A stretch of 64,000 nucleotides of DNA from Novipirellula sp052161655 (GCF_052161655.1 NZ_CP197418.1:5828001-5892000), one strand, 5' to 3'; shown: positions 43,008 to 53,198, numbered from the stretch's first letter. A program made the numbers and translations. Notes: generated by a model not told the origin, from the sequence alone.

Positions 43008-44803
43008 GTGTCTGTCATCAAACAGAATGATCCCGTGTTTTACGGGGTTATTTAGAAAAAAGCTCCTTGAAGACTGAACCGTTTGACCGGTTCGAGTGTT
43101 GAAACAGTTAGGAAAAACCAATTTCATCACAAATCTTCAAGGAGTGGTCGAGATGCGAAAGAGTTATGAACCTCAGATGCGGTTCGCAGCAACCCCCATC
43201 GCGCAGTTGCAATTGAATCTGAATTGTCGTGACGAAATTATACCCGTTCTCGCTGCCCTGCGTCATGTCTATCTCGACGGTCCGCTGCGAAGAAGCCTTA
43301 CCAACTTAATCGCGCAAGATGTCAGTGAGCTCTCGCGCCGCGATACCGGCAGACCCGGTTTCGATGATTGGCAAATTCTCGTGCTGGCAGTGCTCAGAAT
43401 GAATTGCAATTTCGACTACGACAAACTCCAAGACCAAGCCGAGAACCATCACAATCTCCGTACGATCCTCGGTGTTGACGATTGGGAGCAAGACCCGAAT
43501 TTCGACTTTCGCCGTATTCGCAATTCGTGTTGTCTGATCAAGCCTGAGACAATTGAGAAGATCAACCACATCATTGTTCGACACGGACAACAGTTCCATG
43601 GCGATGCAGTAGGATCGGCTCGCGCCGACTCGTTCGTGATCGAAACGAATATTCATTACCCAACCGAAAGCAGCTTGATGTACGACGGGATGCGGAAGAT
43701 CATCCCGCTGGCCCGCACCCTTGCTGACGAAATCAGTCTTCCTCGGTGGCGTCAGTCCGCTCACTTGTTAAAGACGATCAAAAAGCTTCATCGACAAATT
43801 AATCAGCTCTCTGCCAGTCGTATCGTCAAAAAGAAGGAGGCGATCGAATCGCTCTACTGTAGCCTGATAGAGCGTGTAGACTTGATCCTCCAAAGAGTCA
43901 AAACACTGGAAAAGGCAGCGAAAAACGCATTGCCTCTCTCGCTGCACATTCGGCTTGAGGAACTCACGGGTTGGGCCAGTTTGACCCAACAGGTTCGTGA
44001 TACCGCGCATCGCCGAGTGGTGCTGGGCGAGAGCGTTCCCAACAGCGAGAAGCTGTTCAGCCTTTTCGAAACTCATACGCAACTCTACCAACGTGGCAAA
44101 GCAGGCGAGCCGATTCAGTATGGACGACTGGCAATGATCTTTGAGGACGGTGCGGGCTTCATCAGCCATTACTATCTGATGGATCGTGATGAAACCGACG
44201 GCAGTGTCGTGGTTGAGCAAACGAAGATCGCCCAGCAGCGTCACCAAGGTAAGCTTGAAGAACTTTCGCTTGATCGTGGCTTTCACAGCGCGGCGAACGT
44301 TAAAGCCTTGTTGCCGATCGTTGGCAACGTCAGTTGTCCATCGCGGAACTCTCAAAACTTTGCAACCGAAGTTGCCAACGAGTCAGACGACTCACGCCGA
44401 CGTCGACACCGTCACGCAGGAATCGAATCCGCGGTCGGTGCGTTGCAGCGGGGCAACGGATTGAAACGTTGTCGTGACCGCAGTGAAGTTGGTTTTAAAC
44501 GCTATCTTGGCCTAGCCGTGCTGGGGCGGAACCTGCAGGTGCTTGGCCGGCTATTGATCGCGGCAGAAAACCCCGACGCTGCAGCGGCAAAGACAGTACG
44601 TGCAGCGGCCTAATTAGGTCAAAGACACAACGCAGAGTTGATCAACGACACCCTCCTGGCTGAAGGTACGCGCAGTCATCTGAAAACACTGCAAATTCGC
44701 CCCTCATCGTGGTGTTGAAGGCGGGTCGCCAACAATCTTCACACTAACGTTTCGCCCTCTCAAGCTGTAAAATTACGCCGCCTCGAGGTTTTATGACAGA
44801 CAC
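43008..44803 (+). mobile_element. Insertion sequence copy 2 (1796 bp), ISNCY-like transposase
   Basis: Same length as copy 1 and in opposite orientation. It is again bordered by TAGCTA (43002-43007, 44804-44809), with ends GTGTCTGTCAT / ATGACAGACAC. The right flank, TAGCTACGATCGCCAGCGCG, is the arm of a palindromic repeat of the same kind as the target of copy 1. Confidence 0.95.
43153..44613 (+). CDS. Transposase, ISNCY-like (second copy)
   Basis: 486 residues from the ATG at 43153 with AGGAG 8 bases upstream; identical in protein sequence to the copy encoded at 19462-20922 on the other strand. The same catalytic regions are present and uninterrupted, so both copies should be competent for transposition. 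Confidence 0.92.
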   Translation: MRKSYEPQMRFAATPIAQLQLNLNCRDEIIPVLAALRHVYLDGPLRRSLTNLIAQDVSELSRRDTGRPGFDDWQILVLAVLRMNCNFDYDKLQDQAENHHNLRTILGVDDWEQDPNFDFRRIRNSCCLIKPETIEKINHIIVRHGQQFHGDAVGSARADSFVIETNIHYPTESSLMYDGMRKIIPLARTLADEISLPRWRQSAHLLKTIKKLHRQINQLSASRIVKKKEAIESLYCSLIERVDLILQRVKTLEKAAKNALPLSLHIRLEELTGWASLTQQVRDTAHRRVVLGESVPNSEKLFSLFETHTQLYQRGKAGEPIQYGRLAMIFEDGAGFISHYYLMDRDETDGSVVVEQTKIAQQRHQGKLEELSLDRGFHSAANVKALLPIVGNVSCPSRNSQNFATEVANESDDSRRRRHRHAGIESAVGALQRGNGLKRCRDRSEVGFKRYLGLAVLGRNLQVLGRLLIAAENPDAAAAKTVRAAA

Positions 44804-44872
44804 TAGCTACGATCGCCAGCGCGTGGGAAACCTTGTCCGTCCACCTTCTGGCGCAGGTAGCTGACGAGGACG
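44804..44872. repeat. Palindromic repeat at the right flank of IS copy 2
   Basis: TAGCTACGATCGCCAGCGCG near 44804 pairs imperfectly with CACCTTCTGGCGCAGGTAGC near 44850, the same arms as in the composite repeats at 9.9 and 19.2 kb. Only this unit is present; the outer GGCTCCTGCC blocks are not seen. The rest of 44873-45227 has no supported gene. Confidence 0.65.
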
Positions 44873-45227
44873 AATCAGACGTTACCTGTTTCAGGTAAGG
44901 ATAAAGAGCCTCAAAGTGATTCGCAGACGCTCCCATTTGTGCGCCACTAATTTATGAGTTCGGATACGATTGGCGAGGCAGGAAATCGATCGTCCTGGTC
45001 TGTAATCGCGATACACCAAGTTCTTGAAGACGCCTCGTTTCATCCAGATGTATAAGTTGCCGCCACACAGGCTGCCCGGCTTTAGCTTGACCATTTGAAT
45101 AGACTTGCTGAACACGTCTTCCAGAGTTTCCGGGGCTCCACCGCAATCCGCTCGGCAAGATGACGAGCGAATGGACCGAATTCGAGTAGACTGTGCGTAT
45201 TCCATTCCAACTTAGTAGGATTTCTCG

Positions 45228-46475
45228 ATGCGTTATTGTGGCTTGATTTTGACGTTCTGGATTGCTGCCGTATCAAGCGGCGAAGACTGGCCCGGATGGC
45301 GCGGCCCGCGCGGTGATGGCACGAGTCTGGAGACCAGCGTCCCAACACGCTGGAATGGTCCAAGCGGCCAAAACATTCTCTGGAAAACGCCCATACCAGG
45401 GTCCGGTTACTCGTCCCCCATCGTTTCGGGAGACGTGATTTTTCTGACCGCGTTTGATCACAACACCTCCGAGCGGACTCTCCACTGTTTGGATCGTTCG
45501 AGTGGATCGATTCGCTGGACACGCGCAGTCGTGACGTCGCCGCTCGAAGGAATGCACGCGCTCAATAGTGCTGCGTCCGGCACACCGGCGGCCGATGGTG
45601 AGCGCGTCTTCGTGACCTTTTTTCGCACCGACGATCAAACTGGAACAAAAGGTGCCCCCGGTGAAATGGTCGTGGCTGCTTTCGACTACCAAGGCAACCA
45701 GCAATGGTTAGTAGCAGCCGGTGAATTTTCCAGCGTTCACGGCTTCTGCACCTGTCCTGTGCTGTACAACGATTTCCTGATTATCAACGGCGATCATGAC
45801 GGCGAGTCCTACATCGCGGCACTGCGGAAGGACACCGGTGAAGTTGTCTGGAAGACACCGCGAGTTCACCGAACACGCAGCTATGCAACTCCACTGCTGC
45901 GACCTGTCGACGGCAAGATGCAAGCCGTGTTGACGGGTAGTAAACGTGTCGCTGGCTTTGATCCAGACTCCGGCAAACGTTTGTGGTGGATCGAAGGTCC
46001 GACCGAACAATTCGTGGCGTCCATGGTCTCCGACAACAAATATTTCTACCTCAACGCAGGTTTTCCAACGTACCACGTAATGGCGGTTCGCCCTGGGGGC
46101 AAGGGCGACGTTACCGACTCACACGTGCATTGGCACGTTACTGATTCCCAATCCTATGTGCCGTCACCGGTCGTCACAAACGGTTTGCTGTTTGTCGCTG
46201 ACGACCGGGGAATCGGCCATTGTTACGATACCGGAACCGGAGAACATCTCTGGCGAGAAAGACTGGGACGTCACTTCAGCGCCTCCTTAGTCACGGCGAA
46301 CAAACTCGTCTACTTCACCGCTGACACGGGCATCACCAAAGTCATGAAAGCGGAACGGACTGCTGAAATTACTCAGACCAACGAATTAGGCGAATCGGTA
46401 TTCGCCTCACCCGCAATCTCCAATGGCCGCATCTACCTTCGTGGTGTACAGCATCTGTTCTGTATCGGCGAGTAG
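45228..46475 (+). CDS. PQQ-binding-like beta-propeller protein, secreted
   Basis: 415 residues. A short signal (GLILTFWIAAVSSG) leads into DWPGWRGPRGDGTSLETSVP, the same family start as the gene at 24116. Blades are visible throughout: NILWKTPIPGSGYSSPIVSG, QQWLVAAGEFSSVHGFCTCP, VVWKTPRVHRTRSYATPLLR, RLWWIEGPTEQFVASMVSDN, HLWRERLGRHFSASLVTANK, and ASPAISNGRIYLR. It probably lies in the periplasm as a scaffold or binding protein; no dehydrogenase active site is evident. It converges on the chemotaxis operon. Confidence 0.88.
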   Translation: MRYCGLILTFWIAAVSSGEDWPGWRGPRGDGTSLETSVPTRWNGPSGQNILWKTPIPGSGYSSPIVSGDVIFLTAFDHNTSERTLHCLDRSSGSIRWTRAVVTSPLEGMHALNSAASGTPAADGERVFVTFFRTDDQTGTKGAPGEMVVAAFDYQGNQQWLVAAGEFSSVHGFCTCPVLYNDFLIINGDHDGESYIAALRKDTGEVVWKTPRVHRTRSYATPLLRPVDGKMQAVLTGSKRVAGFDPDSGKRLWWIEGPTEQFVASMVSDNKYFYLNAGFPTYHVMAVRPGGKGDVTDSHVHWHVTDSQSYVPSPVVTNGLLFVADDRGIGHCYDTGTGEHLWRERLGRHFSASLVTANKLVYFTADTGITKVMKAERTAEITQTNELGESVFASPAISNGRIYLRGVQHLFCIGE

Positions 46476-46616
46476 GGGGCTACAGATAACCGTATGTGCC
46501 CAGCAAGTGGGTTAGAATTGGGGTCACATCGCTTTGCCGTAGACTTGCCAGAGCAGCATGACTGCACGATTTTGCCTTTGAATTGTCGATTCGTATTAGG
46601 ACACTTGCGAGTCAAA

Positions 46617-48014
46617 TCATGTATCCGACGTGATTTCCAGGCCCAGGATTGAAACGTCGTCTTTGGGGCCGTTTTTGGCACACCAGCGTTGCACGGACTT
46701 CTGGAGTAGAGACACGCTGTCTTCCAGCGACTGGGACTGACCGAGTTCGATTATCTCCATCATTTGCTGCATCGTAAATTGATCCAAGTTTTCATCCATC
46801 GCTTCGGGCACGCCATCGGAATAGGCATAAAGCCGATCCCCGGGCGCGAGCGTCACGACTTCTTGGTCATACTCCATGTCTTCGACCCAACCGATAGCCA
46901 TGTTGCACCCCTCCAGCAGTTTTGGCAATTCGCCTTTTGACACATGAACGATGGGATCGTGACCTGCTGAAACAAATTGAAGCTCCAAAGTGCTTAACTT
47001 CAGTACGCCGTACAGCATTGTAAAGAACAATTCGTTTTGTTCCTCCATTGGGAACCGACGATTTAGTTCGTAGGCTACTTCCCTTGGCGGAACAATCCGG
47101 GTTCCTCCGTTGCCATCCGACTGGACCAGCAGCGAAGAGGACGAGACCAACGGAGTCATTAAGCGACCGATGGTTACCGACAGCAAAGAGGATGCGACTC
47201 CATGGCCGCTAACATCAACAACATAAATCGCAATATGGTCGTCATCCAACGCAAAGTAGTTCAAAAAGTCCCCTGCCAATTCATCACAGGGGATGAACTG
47301 CCAGGCGAAGTTGACGAGTGACGTTTTTGGATTGGACGATGGCAATAGCGAGCGCTGCACCTTAGCGGCCGCGTCCAAGTCACGTGTCATGCGTTGGTTA
47401 GTCGAGTCAAGCTGATGATTCAGAGACTCCAGTTGGTCGTTCCAGCGTGTCAGCTGTTCCTTGGCAACCGTTAATTCTTCGTTAGTGCGAACGAGCTCCT
47501 GGTTTTTCTGCACCGCGTTCTCAAAAGTCGAAATAAGCAAATTTAAAGTCTGCTGTCGGCCCGCCTTAACCGTATATCGGTTGCCTCCCAAGGTAACATC
47601 AAGTTGCTGCTCATCTTCACCATCGGCAAGTGGCGTTTCCAGCAGCGATGCGACCCGTGAAATCAGAAATTTAGGATCATAGGGCTTCGTAACGTAGTTG
47701 TCCGCGCCGCAGTGCAGTCCCTTAATGATGTCTTGCGCATCCGCGAGCGTTGAGAGCAGGATGAACGGAATCGTCCGCAAATCGGGGTCGTTCTTGACGG
47801 CGTGGCACAACTGGTAGCCGGTCATCACCGGCATTTCAATATCGGAGATCACCAAGGTCGGCCGCTGTTCTCGGATCATCTGCAAGCCGATCTGGCCGTT
47901 TTCCGCAGTGCGAACCTGGTAGCCCGCTTCTAGCAACTTGTCGGACAAAATCTTTGCTTGGATGCGGCTATCCTCTACGATCAGTAAAGACGCAAGTGGT
48001 GAAGGATCATTCAT
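46617..48014 (-). CDS. Receiver + coiled coil + PP2C/SpoIIE-type phosphatase (RsbU-like)
   Basis: 465 residues. Receiver domain 8-125 with SLLIVEDSRIQAK and the phospho-acceptor region LVISDIEMPVMTGYQL. A coiled coil at about 165-235 (NEELTVAKEQLTRWNDQLES) leads into AAKVQRSLLPSS, then the PP2C core with metal acids in DELAGDFLNYFALDDDHIAI and VVDVSGHGVASSLLSVTIG, and AYSDGVPEAMDE. Such enzymes dephosphorylate an anti-sigma-factor antagonist in response to phosphorylation of the receiver. It is the last gene of the che operon, 26 bases after cheB, so CheA may phosphorylate it; the target is not in view. Confidence 0.92.
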   Translation of the reverse strand: MNDPSPLASLLIVEDSRIQAKILSDKLLEAGYQVRTAENGQIGLQMIREQRPTLVISDIEMPVMTGYQLCHAVKNDPDLRTIPFILLSTLADAQDIIKGLHCGADNYVTKPYDPKFLISRVASLLETPLADGEDEQQLDVTLGGNRYTVKAGRQQTLNLLISTFENAVQKNQELVRTNEELTVAKEQLTRWNDQLESLNHQLDSTNQRMTRDLDAAAKVQRSLLPSSNPKTSLVNFAWQFIPCDELAGDFLNYFALDDDHIAIYVVDVSGHGVASSLLSVTIGRLMTPLVSSSSLLVQSDGNGGTRIVPPREVAYELNRRFPMEEQNELFFTMLYGVLKLSTLELQFVSAGHDPIVHVSKGELPKLLEGCNMAIGWVEDMEYDQEVVTLAPGDRLYAYSDGVPEAMDENLDQFTMQQMMEIIELGQSQSLEDSVSLLQKSVQRWCAKNGPKDDVSILGLEITSDT

Positions 48015-48039
48015 AGTGACTTAACCTAACAACCTAATT

Positions 48040-49122
48040 TTAAGTTCGGCGGCTGCGTTTGATGTGCCGCAGGATCCCTGGGGCCAACTTGGCAAGCGGC
48101 AACGTGCGATCGGCAAGCTTTTCTTCAATCACAACTTTGGGCATTCCATAAACCACACAATCGCTCCGGTTCTGTGCGAATACGAACCCGCCTGATTGCT
48201 TCAAGCCCCGACAACCTTCCAGCCCGTCACGCCCCATGCCGGTCATGATTACGGCAAGGGCATTGCCACCGGTTGCATCGACGGTCGATCGAAGGGTGTA
48301 ATCCACCGACGGTCGGACGCCATTCTCGGGTGGGTCGTCGGTCAATCGAACCCATAAGCGATCGCCACGGGATATCAGTTTCAGATGCTGGCCCCCAGCG
48401 GCGATGATCACTCGTCCAGCGATCGCCTCCATTTCGTTGGTCGCTTCCAGAACCTCCAATTCACACATTGAATTCAATCGAGCGGCCAATGACTGCGTAT
48501 ACGTCGGCGGCATGTGCTGAACGACAAGAACGGGGATCGGCAAATCGGCGGGCAGTTTTGGCAATAAGGCTTTCAGCGCGACGGGGCCACCTGTCGACGT
48601 TCCCAAAACCACTATTTGGCAAGGGAATTTAGGAGCCGGGACTGTGTCGACCCAGTCATCGGTGTTTGCCGTTTGCACAGCGGTGCGTCGGCGAGGTCCC
48701 GCGGCGTCGGACGATTCGCGAAAGGCGGAAATTTTCTCTTGCAGTTCGTCTTGAAGTTGTTGCCGGTTCGCATGCGGATCACTCCCGGATGGTTTAAGGA
48801 TGAAATCAAATGCGCCTTCCATCAGGGCATCCGTGGTCACTTGGGCTCCGGCAGCCGTAAAGCTGCTGACCATGATTGCTTTGGAGCGAAGTCTACGGCG
48901 TTTGATCTCACGCAACAATTCGATGCCGTTCATGTCAGGCATTTGAACATCAAGCGTCAACAGGTCGGGCTCAAATCGTTCGATTTTCTCCAACGCGTCG
49001 ACGCCATTTTTAGCACTCCCGACGGAATCTGCACCTTCGACCTTGCGCAACACATTCTGAATCGACTGGCGATACAGCGCCGAGTCATCTACCACCAGAA
49101 TTTTCGTCGGTCGGGAATTCAC
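48040..49122 (-). CDS. cheB: CheB, protein-glutamate methylesterase
   Basis: 360 residues from a GTG at 49122 with AGGAAG 6 bases upstream; a TTG at 49155 would overlap cheY. Receiver domain 5-115 (KILVVDDSALYRQSIQ, DLLTLDVQMPDMNGIELL). Methylesterase catalytic residues: Ser in VLGTSTGGPVALKAL, His in VVQHMPPTYTQSLAARLN, Asp in VIMTGMGRDGLEGC. When phosphorylated by CheA it removes methyl groups from, or deamidates, receptor glutamates and so resets sensitivity. It follows cheY by ten bases. Confidence 0.95.
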   Translation of the reverse strand: MNSRPTKILVVDDSALYRQSIQNVLRKVEGADSVGSAKNGVDALEKIERFEPDLLTLDVQMPDMNGIELLREIKRRRLRSKAIMVSSFTAAGAQVTTDALMEGAFDFILKPSGSDPHANRQQLQDELQEKISAFRESSDAAGPRRRTAVQTANTDDWVDTVPAPKFPCQIVVLGTSTGGPVALKALLPKLPADLPIPVLVVQHMPPTYTQSLAARLNSMCELEVLEATNEMEAIAGRVIIAAGGQHLKLISRGDRLWVRLTDDPPENGVRPSVDYTLRSTVDATGGNALAVIMTGMGRDGLEGCRGLKQSGGFVFAQNRSDCVVYGMPKVVIEEKLADRTLPLAKLAPGILRHIKRSRRT

Positions 49123-49132
49123 AATACGCTTC

Positions 49133-49513
49133 CTACGGTTGGCTATCGGTAGCAAGGGATTTTATAAAAAACTCGAGGAGCCTTGCTTTATCAAATGGTT
49201 TGACAATGAAGTCCATTGCACCAGCTTTGATGCACTCAATTAATTTTGGTTTCTGGTTCACCGCGCTGATCATAACCACGCGCGCGCGTGGATCTTGCTG
49301 TATTAATTTCTTGAGCGTCGAAACACCGTCCAATTTCGGCATCACAATATCCAAGGTGACTAGGTCCGGATTAATCTGCTGATACATTACCAGGGCCTGC
49401 TCACCATCCTCCGCTTCACCTGCGATTTCCCAACCAGCGGCTTCCGCGATTTCGCGAATGCATTTGCGCATGAACAGGGCGTCGTCGACAACTAACAAGC
49501 GTTTCGTTTTCAT
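49133..49513 (-). CDS. cheY: CheY-type single-domain response regulator
   Basis: 126 residues, only a receiver. Acidic pocket KRLLVVDDALFMRKCI, phospho-acceptor Asp in DLVTLDIVMPKLDGVSTL, Thr/Ser switch region VVMISAVNQKPKLIECI, and the conserved Lys in FIVKPFDKARLLEF. It would carry the signal from CheA to a motor or other effector. Lies between cheD and cheB in the operon. Confidence 0.93.
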   Translation of the reverse strand: MKTKRLLVVDDALFMRKCIREIAEAAGWEIAGEAEDGEQALVMYQQINPDLVTLDIVMPKLDGVSTLKKLIQQDPRARVVMISAVNQKPKLIECIKAGAMDFIVKPFDKARLLEFFIKSLATDSQP

Positions 49514-49535
49514 CGGGCTCTCTCTCGCCTCTTGC

Positions 49536-50021
49536 TCATCCTAATTTGGTCGGGTATTGCCCAACGACCTCGATCACCACAGTGCCATTCTCGATATCGA
49601 AAGACATCCGTCTACCTCTCTCGCCACCACAATGACTGGCCAGAAGCGGAATCCGAAAATCCGTAAGCAATTGCTGACAGGCTTCAATATTCTGTTGACC
49701 GATGTTATTGACGCCACTCGTGCTGAACATACTGGCGCCGCCGGCGATTTTGGCCGTCAACTTTAGGTTTTCGCCAGCAAACGTTTGCATCTTCGCGATC
49801 AGCCCTGGAATGGCCGTATCGATATACTTTCCAAGTCGTTCTGTTTTTCCGCGTGATTCGGGCAGCACGATATGGGCCAGTCCACCAATTTTTCGTCGTC
49901 GGTCATAGAGTGCCAATCCGATGCATGAACCAAGCAGCGTGCGGAGGGTATCCCCGTTTCCACCAACTTGCATTTCCCCCATCCGCACTGAGCGACCGAA
50001 CGCCTGTCTTACCGGCTCCAT
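49536..50021 (-). CDS. cheD: CheD, chemoreceptor glutamine deamidase
   Basis: 161 residues from the ATG at 50021 (MEPVRQAFGRSVRMGEMQVG); GAGGAG lies 8 bases upstream and overlaps the end of the CheC-like gene region. Catalytic Cys in TLLGSCIGLALYD and His in GLAHIVLPESRG; the C-terminal half has KIAGGASMF and NIGQQNIEACQQLL. It deamidates receptor glutamines and in many species is held by CheC, the adjacent gene. Confidence 0.93.
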   Translation of the reverse strand: MEPVRQAFGRSVRMGEMQVGGNGDTLRTLLGSCIGLALYDRRRKIGGLAHIVLPESRGKTERLGKYIDTAIPGLIAKMQTFAGENLKLTAKIAGGASMFSTSGVNNIGQQNIEACQQLLTDFRIPLLASHCGGERGRRMSFDIENGTVVIEVVGQYPTKLG

Positions 50022-50034
50022 ATTGTTAAACTCC

Positions 50035-50685
50035 TCATTGCTCAAATTCACCGCTAAGGAGCACATCTAGCAGCGTCGGCATCGATTCGCCGTCAGGCAC
50101 GAACAGCAACGTCCAATTGACCGTTAAGCGATTAATCTGAAATTGGGTCTTCGCTAAAATCGCTTGATCAAAAACAATCGCCTGGCTCATCAGCAGAAAT
50201 TCCATCAGGCTCTCGGCGAATTCCCGGCTAAATTTCGGTGGTGCTGGAACGACTTCCTGTGATTTATAGAGCTCGGAAAGACTTTGATGCAAAGCGTTGA
50301 GGTACGCGCAGCAAAGTATGTTGGTCGTTTCTAGGGCCGCCGATTTTGCCAATTCGGTCCACTCGGTCGTCGTGCCCTGAGGATAGCCTAACAACATGTC
50401 GGTCAAGGCCCAACCGCTCGCATCATCGAACGCCAGGATCATCTGACCCGTGATAATCCCCTGGATCTGCATCGAACAAAAACATATTGGCGTATTGTCA
50501 CCGCAGGACAACAGCCCTGTCGCCTCCTCCATAGGCAACTGTTCGAATGAATCGACATCAACGACCGATGGTTTGCCAATCCATTTTGCAAGGGCACCCG
50601 ATGCACTGGCGGCCCCACGACGAAACGTCGATTCGAGCGCAGTCAATTGCATTGTGCTGAGGAGATTCTCTTCCTGATCGGTCAA
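50035..50685 (-). CDS. CheC-like phosphatase/inhibitor
   Basis: 216 residues from a TTG at 50685 that overlaps the cheA stop (TTGA); an ATG at 50652 is an alternative. The family shows an E-x2-N motif in SAALETTNILCCAYLNALHQ, preceded by ALTDMLLGYPQG and a beta strand with ICFCSMQIQGIITGQMILAF. A second motif copy is less clear, so it may be closer to the single-site CheC or CheX type. It would dephosphorylate CheY-P and bind CheD, whose gene follows. Confidence 0.82.
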   Translation of the reverse strand: MTDQEENLLSTMQLTALESTFRRGAASASGALAKWIGKPSVVDVDSFEQLPMEEATGLLSCGDNTPICFCSMQIQGIITGQMILAFDDASGWALTDMLLGYPQGTTTEWTELAKSAALETTNILCCAYLNALHQSLSELYKSQEVVPAPPKFSREFAESLMEFLLMSQAIVFDQAILAKTQFQINRLTVNWTLLFVPDGESMPTLLDVLLSGEFEQ

Positions 50686-53198
50686 CTTGCCAGACCCTCG
50701 GTTGCTGTTTTCATAGATGGCTGAGTCGCCATTTGGTACGCCGCACCAACGTCAAGCATCAAACCGACGCTCCCGTCGCCCAAAATACTCGCGCCCGATA
50801 AGCCGCGTATCTCGATGAAGTTATCCGAAAGCGACTTGATCACCATGTCATGACTGCCGAGAAGTTCGTCGACCCGCAACCCTACGGTCTTTCCGGCGGT
50901 TTGCAAAATGACCACCTCTGGCGCCCGTATGTCGACAGCCGACGCCTCACACTCAGGTCTATCTTGACCACCATCGGAATCATTCCAATGGAAAATCTCA
51001 TCGATTCGGATCAGTGGTATGAACTCACCGCGAACGTCCATCGTCCACTTTCCCTGAACTGGGAACACCTCTTTATCTTCGACCGAAACGATTTCACGAA
51101 CGTCATCGATCGGCACTGAGAACACGACCCCACGTATCTTGACCAGCAAGCAATGAATAATAGCAAGAGTCAATGGTAACCGGATGGTAAAATGAGTTCC
51201 TTGCTGTGGGACGGATTCGACTTGGATCGTTCCGTTTAGTTTTCGGATCCGGTCTTGGACCACATCCATCCCGACGCCGCGGCCCGAAACGTCAGTAACT
51301 TCTTGGGCGGTGCTAAAGCCAGGATGCCAAATGTAATTCAAGGCCTGCTCGTCACTTAGTTCGCTAGTTGCTGATTCCGACAATGTTCCATTGCTGATTA
51401 GTTTCGCTTTGATTTTGCCGACATCGATTCCATCGCCGTCATCTCGAACGTGGATGTAGATGTTGTTTCCACAATGGGTGGCTTCTAGAGAGATTGTTCC
51501 TACCTCTGGCTTGCCGTCAGCAAGGCGGACCTGTGTTGATTCCAAACCGTGATCAATCGAGTTTCGTATAAGATGCATCAATGGATCGCCCAACGCGTCG
51601 ATCATCCGCTTGTCGAGTTCGGTTTTGTCGCCACGGATCAGCAGGTCTGCCCGCTTACCACGTTCTTTGGAAAGATCTCGGACGACCCGTTTAAAGCGAT
51701 TGAATAAGGGAGCCACCGGGACCATGCGAGTGTCCAAGACTCCTTTTTGCAAGTTCTTCGAAACCCGCGAAAGCTGATCAATTGCCTCTCCAAACTTTTC
51801 GAGGTAGCCTCGGTCATGTTCCCAAATTTCCGAGTGTTCATCCATTAATTCCAGCCCGCAGCGAAGTCGGGCGACGAGAGCCCCGCGGTCGCTCGGTTCA
51901 GCGGTTTCATTCTCCAGGTCATCGATCGTGTCACGCAGGCTGTCACAAAATTCGCGGATCCGGTTTAACGCACTGGCTTTTCGACGTGCCGGACTGATCT
52001 GGCTGGAAATCTGGACAAAGCGGGCCCGATTGACAACCAGTTCGCCAGCCAGGTTCATTAGGCTGTCCAGGCGGTCGATTTCGACACGCATTGTTTCAGC
52101 AACCTTACCGGCCGCTTTGTCGGAATCGGGCGGTTCACCAGCAGCCGATGTGTCCACCAAGAGCGAAGAATCGAGGGAGGGCACTGGTCCCGGATTGTCG
52201 GAGGACTGTACCGACGCAGGTGTCTCGCTATCCGCTTGGCCCGTTGGTTCCGTGCCGGGTTCATGTGCTCTCCAATTAGGTTCCACCTCGGGTAAAGCGG
52301 AGACCGGTTTCTCATTCAGATCATTGACTTCCGACGGACTGTTGAACTCAGTCACATGGTTTGGGAAATCAATCGATTCCACGCCATCAACCTCCGCTGC
52401 CCTGCGTAGCTCTGCGAGTTCTTTGATGGTTTGAAGCTGTATTTCGAATTCTTCTAGTTGGTCGTCCTCCGACAGGTCATCCAACGCCGGCTGAGTCGAT
52501 TTCAGATCTCCCAGTGCTGCAACCCGGTTTACGATCAACCGGGCCTTTAGGTCCGCCAATTGCAACCCGGGGCGGAACCGAATCCGCATGCGGACCTCAG
52601 CATCTCCGCGGTCCGCGTCTGTCGAGAAAGGTGGGTTTTCCGGCGGAGACGCCGGGGAAGAAGCGGGGGTAGACGTCAGAATTGACGCAGGGGCTCCAAC
52701 CATCGGCTCCGATATTCGGTCAGAATTCAATGGTTCCACCACCGAGCAGCCCGTCGCATTATTCTGTTTGTCATTTGGCTTGGCAGCTTGATCTTCCAAT
52801 CGTTTCAGCTCAGTGAGCAGCGCAGTAGGACTAAGCAACACCTCAGCGTCCCGTAGGCGATCGTTGCTTTGACGGAGGAAATCGATGCACCGTAGCACCA
52901 CGTTCATCGTCGCCTCATCGAGCTGCTCCGTGCCGGAACGAAAACGCTCAAAACGATTCTCTAAATGATGAGTCAGCACCGTCATTTGGTCCAAGCCCAT
53001 CATCCCAGCGGATCCCTTGATGGAATGGATCAGACGGAACGCTTCGTTCAAATCCTTCGCATTTGACGAATCCCTCTCAAGCAACAACAGGGTTTCTACG
53101 AGGTCATCGAGTTGCTCTTCCGTTTCGTCCAGAAACGTCTGCAGATATTCTGACATGTCGTCATCCGGATCAGACAAATTATTGGTGTTGTCACTCAT
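50682..53198 (-). CDS. cheA: CheA, chemotaxis histidine kinase
   Basis: 838 residues. Hpt domain with the phosphorylated His at about 58 (FRLIHSIKGSAGMMGLDQ). A P2-like region at about 200-285 (RIRFRPGLQLADLKARLIVN) sits between Pro/Ser-rich linkers. The dimerisation helix (RLDSLMNLAGELVVNRARF) precedes the ATPase: N box HLIRNSIDHGLES near 540, G1 DDGDGID near 590, G2 GRGVGMDVVQDRI near 640, then a CheW-like domain to the end. It phosphorylates CheY, CheB and perhaps the PP2C protein. The start overlaps the cheR stop (ATGA). Confidence 0.96.
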   Translation of the reverse strand: MSDNTNNLSDPDDDMSEYLQTFLDETEEQLDDLVETLLLLERDSSNAKDLNEAFRLIHSIKGSAGMMGLDQMTVLTHHLENRFERFRSGTEQLDEATMNVVLRCIDFLRQSNDRLRDAEVLLSPTALLTELKRLEDQAAKPNDKQNNATGCSVVEPLNSDRISEPMVGAPASILTSTPASSPASPPENPPFSTDADRGDAEVRMRIRFRPGLQLADLKARLIVNRVAALGDLKSTQPALDDLSEDDQLEEFEIQLQTIKELAELRRAAEVDGVESIDFPNHVTEFNSPSEVNDLNEKPVSALPEVEPNWRAHEPGTEPTGQADSETPASVQSSDNPGPVPSLDSSLLVDTSAAGEPPDSDKAAGKVAETMRVEIDRLDSLMNLAGELVVNRARFVQISSQISPARRKASALNRIREFCDSLRDTIDDLENETAEPSDRGALVARLRCGLELMDEHSEIWEHDRGYLEKFGEAIDQLSRVSKNLQKGVLDTRMVPVAPLFNRFKRVVRDLSKERGKRADLLIRGDKTELDKRMIDALGDPLMHLIRNSIDHGLESTQVRLADGKPEVGTISLEATHCGNNIYIHVRDDGDGIDVGKIKAKLISNGTLSESATSELSDEQALNYIWHPGFSTAQEVTDVSGRGVGMDVVQDRIRKLNGTIQVESVPQQGTHFTIRLPLTLAIIHCLLVKIRGVVFSVPIDDVREIVSVEDKEVFPVQGKWTMDVRGEFIPLIRIDEIFHWNDSDGGQDRPECEASAVDIRAPEVVILQTAGKTVGLRVDELLGSHDMVIKSLSDNFIEIRGLSGASILGDGSVGLMLDVGAAYQMATQPSMKTATEGLAS

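Noticed and set aside
44891..45205. 104-codon minus-strand ORF next to IS copy 2
   Set aside because: No recognisable protein or ribosome site; it may hold old gene debris but I could not identify any.
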